Shown in pieces: positions 61,001 to 64,000 of a stretch of 64,000 bases of DNA. The DNA is from Manduca sexta (Eukaryota > Arthropoda > Insecta > Lepidoptera > Sphingidae). A program made the position numbers and the translations under genes. The DNA is taken from assembly GCF_014839805.1 (NCBI RefSeq), contig NC_051121.1, positions 6,555,116-6,619,115 of the forward strand, written 5' to 3'. The notes under the pieces were generated by a model. It made no database searches. It was not told the DNA's origin and was given only the letters and a program-made list of their open reading frames with translations. Position 1 is the stretch's first letter. Each line of letters starts with the position of its first letter.

Positions 61001-64000
61001 CTAATATATAAAGCTTTCGAGTTTGTTTGTTTGAACACGCTAATCTCAGCAACTACTAAACCGATTTTGTTTTTTTTTTCACTTATATCTTACATTACTC
61101 CTGAGTGCTATAGGCTACCTTTTATGCCGGAAAAATATTTTCACGTGGGCGAAGCCAGGAGAATATCCTGAGCATTTATAAAGTGCAATAAAAAATTACA
61201 CACACACATCACCATCATTATCTCCGAAGGGGGTACGCAGAGGCGCAACCACGACACCCACTTTTCACCAAATGTGTTCCGTCCCATGATGTGATAAATA
61301 ATTGTTTAGGTACATTTCTGTTACCAAGGCTGCTGAATACACAACGTTATGTTTATCGCTATCATGGTCGAAGTTTAAAAGAAGTTCATCATTGATCAAA
61401 GTAGTTTTTGCATATCGATGTTGTCTTATTACAATACGAAATCAAAATAAACATTTATTTATTTATTTATTTATTTATTATCAAACTAAAAACTAACATG
61501 GTTCGTTATACATCCAGTTCTCGACAGCCTTGTACTAACGGTTATACCAACCGGTTGTTTAATTATACGTTCATTGATTATTGTAATGTGTATTTGTATT
61601 TATACGTTTGCTTCCCGTACTATTGATGCGAGGACCTTGAGGTTCGTGAGGTGGATGATTTTTGTTACAATAGTTAAGGGATGGTAAGTGGTCACCATGA
61701 TAGCCACCAGAATGCTAGAGGGATTGATAAAACAATGCCTGAGTAATGCAAGAAATTTCAACTTCATTAAAATTTGCCCCCACCGCTATAGCAGGAATTT
61801 AATCCGTTCCTACATCGAAAGAAAGTTCAATAACAATAAAATCTTGCTCAAGAATGATAATGTCCAAGTAGATATTTATGATGTTACATTTTAGGCACAG
61901 TATAAAGTAAAGGATATTACAAAGGTTGATTGTTTGGTGCAGGAGGCGGCCTGAACAGCGGCGTTGTGCTCCAACGATTCCCCGAGACAAACTGGGACGA
62001 CGTACCATTCCACGAGGGCATAGGATGGGTAAGTTTAAGTGTTTTCTGTATAGTTTAAGTAATTTAATGAAAGTGTTCAAAGCATGTTAGATATAAAGCT
62101 ATAAGATCGTTAAAGTTTAATTCTAATGTCATCTTAGTATGTAAAGTTCAATGCAGTGAAACGGATTTGTATATGATGTCAAGCAGTGCTTCATGCTTTC
62201 ACCGTCTAAAATTTACAGCATGTATCAACCGAGAATTGGATGTCATTGACGGATATTGATTTAATCATCTTACAGAACAATTCTTAACAATGATACATAC
62301 AAACATTCGCCTTATCTAGAACCACTCATGTTTCGTTCTGTCTCAGTTCTGCCAACCGCAAGGATGGGCCCTGTCCACGGAGCGGTCGGAGCCGCGCTTC
62401 TACGTGTCGGTGCTGACCGACGTGGACGCGAACCGGCACTACTGCGCATGTCTCTGCTTCAACGAAACCGTTGCCATCACACCCACCAAGCCAGCGGACG
62501 AGGTGGGTACTGATGCTACTTACTGCGGTAGTGGTATGATTAAATAAAGTTTTTAGAAAATAGTTAATATAGCGCCTAAATTATCACATGAAGTATTATT
62601 AAGATCTTCTATGGTATTTTAATGAGTTTTATAGGATGTTAGTTTGCCTGTACCCTCAAAAGCATATGGTTGTACCCAGATGTGATGAGAAGATATATGC
62701 ATAAGTAAAATATCTTGGTTGACACGACCGTAAGTCTAGATCAGATAAAGGCAACTTAACGGTACCTTTTTTCATAGGAATTATGGGGCACGCTACCAAT
62801 TTGCAATATTATACAGATATTATTAATTTGCAGTTCTCCAAGTATCTACCGCTCTTCGATATTCAGTTCTTGCGCCATTTAAATATTTAATACGTAGCAT
62901 TGTGAAGCTTTCATTAATTTATCAAGCGCTTCGTATTTATACTCGTATGTCGCAGTGCGGACTATCGGTCTGTTTTAAACTAATTTCATTACCGGAATTA
63001 ATATTAGAACGAAGTCTAGGGTAATAAGTTTATTATGCTTTATTTATGTATGCAGTTAATACATTTTCATATAATTAATTCTGACATTGTTAAATGGAAA
63101 CTGGAATCAGAAATTGATTTCCTCCCATTGTTATTATCATCGGACAAAGCGCCGTCGCTTGCAGCTTCCGTTTGATAAGGGATAACTAAGGACGCGCACT
63201 TGGCGATGTCAAGGGCGTTGGTACGTCCTGTTGCTATATAAAATCTTGCAACGGTTACACTATAGTGCTGAACGCAAACTGATATATCTCATATCTTAGG
63301 TAGAAACTGCGTGAGATTTTTAATTCCATTACTCGAATGTGCATCCTGGCTTATTTCTAACGACGGTCTACGATATTTTTCTGTGGTTAATATTGTATTT
63401 ACTGTACTGAACTTATCATAAGAAGGATTAGTTGATACCTGAGCCGTGACAAAAAAATTTACATGAGTTACATTATTTGTATGCAATACGAAAGGTAAAC
63501 AGACTTATAAAAGCCTAATAAATTGAAGTAATAATAAAATACGTGAATATATGGTGAATCATGAATTCCATATGTTAGTGTTAATTTATAGCTGACCTAT
63601 TATTATAGTAAAGTTAACGTTATAGGATCGTATGCGTCGAAACAAAAGCAGGAAACCCACCATAAAACAAGTACGTATAGTGAATACAAAGAAAGCGGGC
63701 CAAATAGGGCGCTGGGAGGCATGGAAACAGACATATTGCCTCCATACAGTAGGTTTACTGTTATTATCTCTATATGAGGACGAGTTTCATATTACTAGAG
63801 GAAGAACGCAGTAATATTGGCACATGGGAACAGCACGTTTGACACTTTTGCTGTTGATGGTTGCGATTTATTCAATACATCGGTAACGTAAACTCGCACA
63901 TGATGTTGGTATTATGATTTTCGAATTCTTAGATGCTGGTACATAATATGTTATTATAAAATAACTAACGATTTGGAACAATATAATGCAAAATTTTAAG
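42947..64000 (+). CDS. Sbf: Sbf: SET-binding factor / MTMR5-MTMR13 family, 5' part
   Basis: Known family: large proteins (about 1.8-2 kb residues) with an N-terminal DENN module acting as Rab exchange factor and a catalytically dead myotubularin phosphatase domain, working in endosomal phosphoinositide and Rab control. Seen: exons 42947-43001, 61943-62028 and 62347-62502 join at GT/AG sites into 99 codons. MSRLVDYFVIVGFDHEKE is the diagnostic N-terminus, followed by VVLQRFPETNWDDVPFHEGI, FCQPQGWALSTERSEPRFYV and VLTDVDANRHYCACLCFNE: the upstream-DENN domain. Start chosen because family members begin at this MxRL motif. The gene is truncated by the window edge; all later domains lie beyond 64000. 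Confidence 0.93.
44715..44932 (-). repeat. Dispersed repeat family A, - strand copy
   Basis: On +: CCATTGCACCTGATAGTAGG, CTGACGAGAGATGATTACCC, ACAATTATGCTGGCCTGTTG, CACCTTGTGTACAC; motif order is the reverse of the 34001 copy. Confidence 0.65.
45553..45937. mobile_element. hAT-type MITE, family C, copy 2, split by a SINE
   Basis: Starts CCGCGGCAAAGGG (decayed CAGTGGCGACGGG) and ends TTCGCCATTG. Flanked by the 8-bp duplication GTAGGCAG (45545-45552 and 45938-45945). Interior interrupted by the family B SINE at 45604-45822. Without the SINE it is about the size of the other copies. Confidence 0.87.
45604..45822 (-). repeat. SINE family B inserted in the hAT MITE
   Basis: Body GGCCTTAGTCCACCACGCTG, CCTAGTGCGGATTGGTAGAC, CAGGTTTCCTCACGATGTTT. 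Flanked by the 13-bp target duplication TTCCCTTTCGTAA (45591-45603 and 45823-45835), itself part of the MITE. 5' truncated: the tRNA-like head is missing. Confidence 0.9.
46441..46634. mobile_element. Half copy of the TTAA foldback element
   Basis: Matches the centre and right arm of 55792-56150 (GAGAACTAATCACTAACTAG, CTTGTTTAGTTACCCAGATT, ATGTATGAAAATGGAC) and ends GCTACC followed by TTAA at 46635-46638. The other arm is absent. Confidence 0.8.
46780..46935. mobile_element. hAT-type MITE, family C, copy 3 (156 bp)
   Basis: Inverted ends CAGTGGCGACGGG and TTCGCCACTG; 8-bp duplication ATGTATGC (46772-46779 and 46936-46943). Core CCGATTCCTACCGGCTTCCC shared with the other copies. Confidence 0.9.
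50470..50700. repeat. Decayed non-LTR retroposon tail
   Basis: CATCGCTTCGCCCGCGTTTA followed by a stretch ending in CATCCAAATCTGTTTAGTTG and CAAACTTTCGCATTTATAG, as in the 3' ends of common lepidopteran RTE-like copies. A related piece is at 56605-57000 (CCGCAGCTTCGCCCGCGTGG ... CAGACAGACAGACAG). Confidence 0.45.
55792..56150. mobile_element. Foldback element flanked by TTAA (piggyBac-type MITE candidate), 359 bp
   Basis: Two arms of about 165 bp are inverted near-copies: left starts GGTGGTAGCTCAAGGTCC, right ends GGACCTTGAGCTACCACC, around a short A/T-rich centre. TTAA sits on both sides (55788-55791, 56151-56154), the piggyBac target duplication. No coding capacity. Confidence 0.85.
56605..57000 (+). 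repeat. Non-LTR retroposon 3' end with CAGA microsatellite
   Basis: Begins CTAGCTTCCGCCCGCAGCTT, passes GTCGAGTAGTTTTTG and ends in (CAGA)n at 56970-56986. Confidence 0.5.
57726..57787. repeat. 62-bp perfect palindrome (29-bp arms)
   Basis: Arms at 57726-57754 and 57759-57787 are exact complements with a 4-bp centre CTGA. The right arm (CCGTGACCATGAAGGCTGCA) is part of a dispersed retroposon tail continuing CTTCGAAACGTCGGGAG; the left arm is its inverted duplicate. Confidence 0.9.
60975..61170 (+). repeat. Decayed dispersed repeat (Lep1/Helitron-like or retroposon tail)
   Basis: ATGCTAATATATAAAGCTTT, GTTTGTTTGAACACGCTAAT, TATAGGCTACCTTTTATGCC, CACGTGGGCGAAGCCAGG. A weaker relative lies at 2988-3175. 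Family name uncertain. Confidence 0.45.
61199..61295 (-). repeat. SINE family D, truncated copy
   Basis: CACACACACATCACCATC, GAAGGGGGTACGCAGAGGCG, GTGTTCCGTCCCATGATGTG: tail and body of the 15228-15488 family without the tRNA-like head. Confidence 0.6.
61453..61480. repeat. ATTT microsatellite
   Basis: About seven ATTT units in a row. Confidence 0.9.
61943..62028 (+). CDS. Sbf: Sbf coding exon 2
   Basis: Acceptor TTTGGTGCAG, donor TGG|GTAAGT. Encodes (R)GGLNSGVVLQRFPETNW, then DDVPFHEGIGW; the split Arg codon joins to exon 1. Confidence 0.93.
62029..62346. other. Sbf intron 2 (318 bp)
   Basis: AT-rich; nothing recognised. Confidence 0.6.
62347..62502 (+). CDS. Sbf: Sbf coding exon 3
   Basis: Acceptor GTTCTGTCTCAG, donor GAG|GTGGGT. 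52 codons in phase 0: FCQPQGWALSTERSEPRFYV to TPTKPADE. Confidence 0.95.
62503..64000. other. Sbf intron 3, to window end
   Basis: No further Sbf exon found before 64000. The open frame at 63632-63814 has no splice-site context or family resemblance. Confidence 0.6.

Larger units (their letters stand above)
43002..61942. other. Sbf intron 1 (18.9 kb)
   Basis: Very long first intron, no conserved peptide in any frame. Holds repeats listed separately: family A (44715-44932), the nested hAT MITE/SINE (45553-45937), half foldback (46441-46634), hAT MITE (46780-46935), foldback (55792-56150), palindrome (57726-57787) and decayed retroposon tails near 44080-44200, 50470-50700, 52630-52750, 56605-57000 and 60990-61170. 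The long stretches 47000-50400, 53000-55700 and 58200-60900 show nothing I can name. Confidence 0.7.

Noticed and set aside
63632..63814. 60-codon frame near the window end, considered as an Sbf exon
   Set aside because: Phase, splice signals and sequence do not fit the DENN domain continuation.
1..64000. CRISPR array, bacterial operon or viral gene cluster
   Set aside because: No regular spaced repeats, no compact gene blocks and clear spliceosomal gene structure throughout.

Overview
The window looks like nuclear DNA of a moth or butterfly (Lepidoptera). It is AT-rich, with short GC-rich exons separated by repeat-filled introns. It carries tRNA-derived SINEs, small DNA transposons and retroposon tails of types I recognise from lepidopteran genomes. 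There are no bacterial features, CRISPR arrays or viral genes. The species cannot be named from the sequence.

Three protein genes can be built exon by exon. (1) Ubr1, an N-degron-recognising E3 ubiquitin ligase, lies on the + strand in 26 coding exons (6673-29457). Joined at consensus splice sites the exons give one open frame of 1759 residues, the usual length of UBR1/UBR2. It has a UBR box, a ClpS-like domain, a RING-H2 and the conserved C-terminal cysteine-rich region. (2) A Rab33-type small GTPase lies on the - strand in five coding exons (41774 down to 37830), 222 residues. (3) The start of Sbf (myotubularin-related MTMR5/MTMR13 family) lies on the + strand. Three coding exons (42947-43001, 61943-62028, 62347-62502) encode the first 99 residues. 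The first intron is 18.9 kb and the gene runs off the right edge.

Between Ubr1 and Rab33 sit two identical tRNA-Trp(CCA) genes that converge on each other (32886-32957 + and 33440-33511 -). Rab33 and Sbf are divergent, with start codons 1.17 kb apart, so they may share a promoter region. Both belong to membrane-traffic families (Rab33: Golgi and autophagy; Sbf: DENN-domain Rab exchange factor and pseudophosphatase). Ubr1 is unrelated to them in pathway.

The rest is introns and intergenic DNA with mobile elements whose ends can often be read exactly. They include a 1311-bp DD37D mariner with TIRs and TA duplications but a twice-frameshifted transposase, inside a Ubr1 intron. Three copies of a hAT-type MITE have 8-bp target duplications, and one of them is split by a SINE with its own 13-bp duplication. 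There is a 359-bp foldback element flanked by TTAA with a half copy elsewhere, a 224-bp Tc1-like MITE, and twin 70-bp hairpins in Ubr1 intron 2. A 29+29-bp perfect palindrome lies in the Sbf intron. I see no convincing new multi-gene system; the interest is in gene structures and nested mobile elements.
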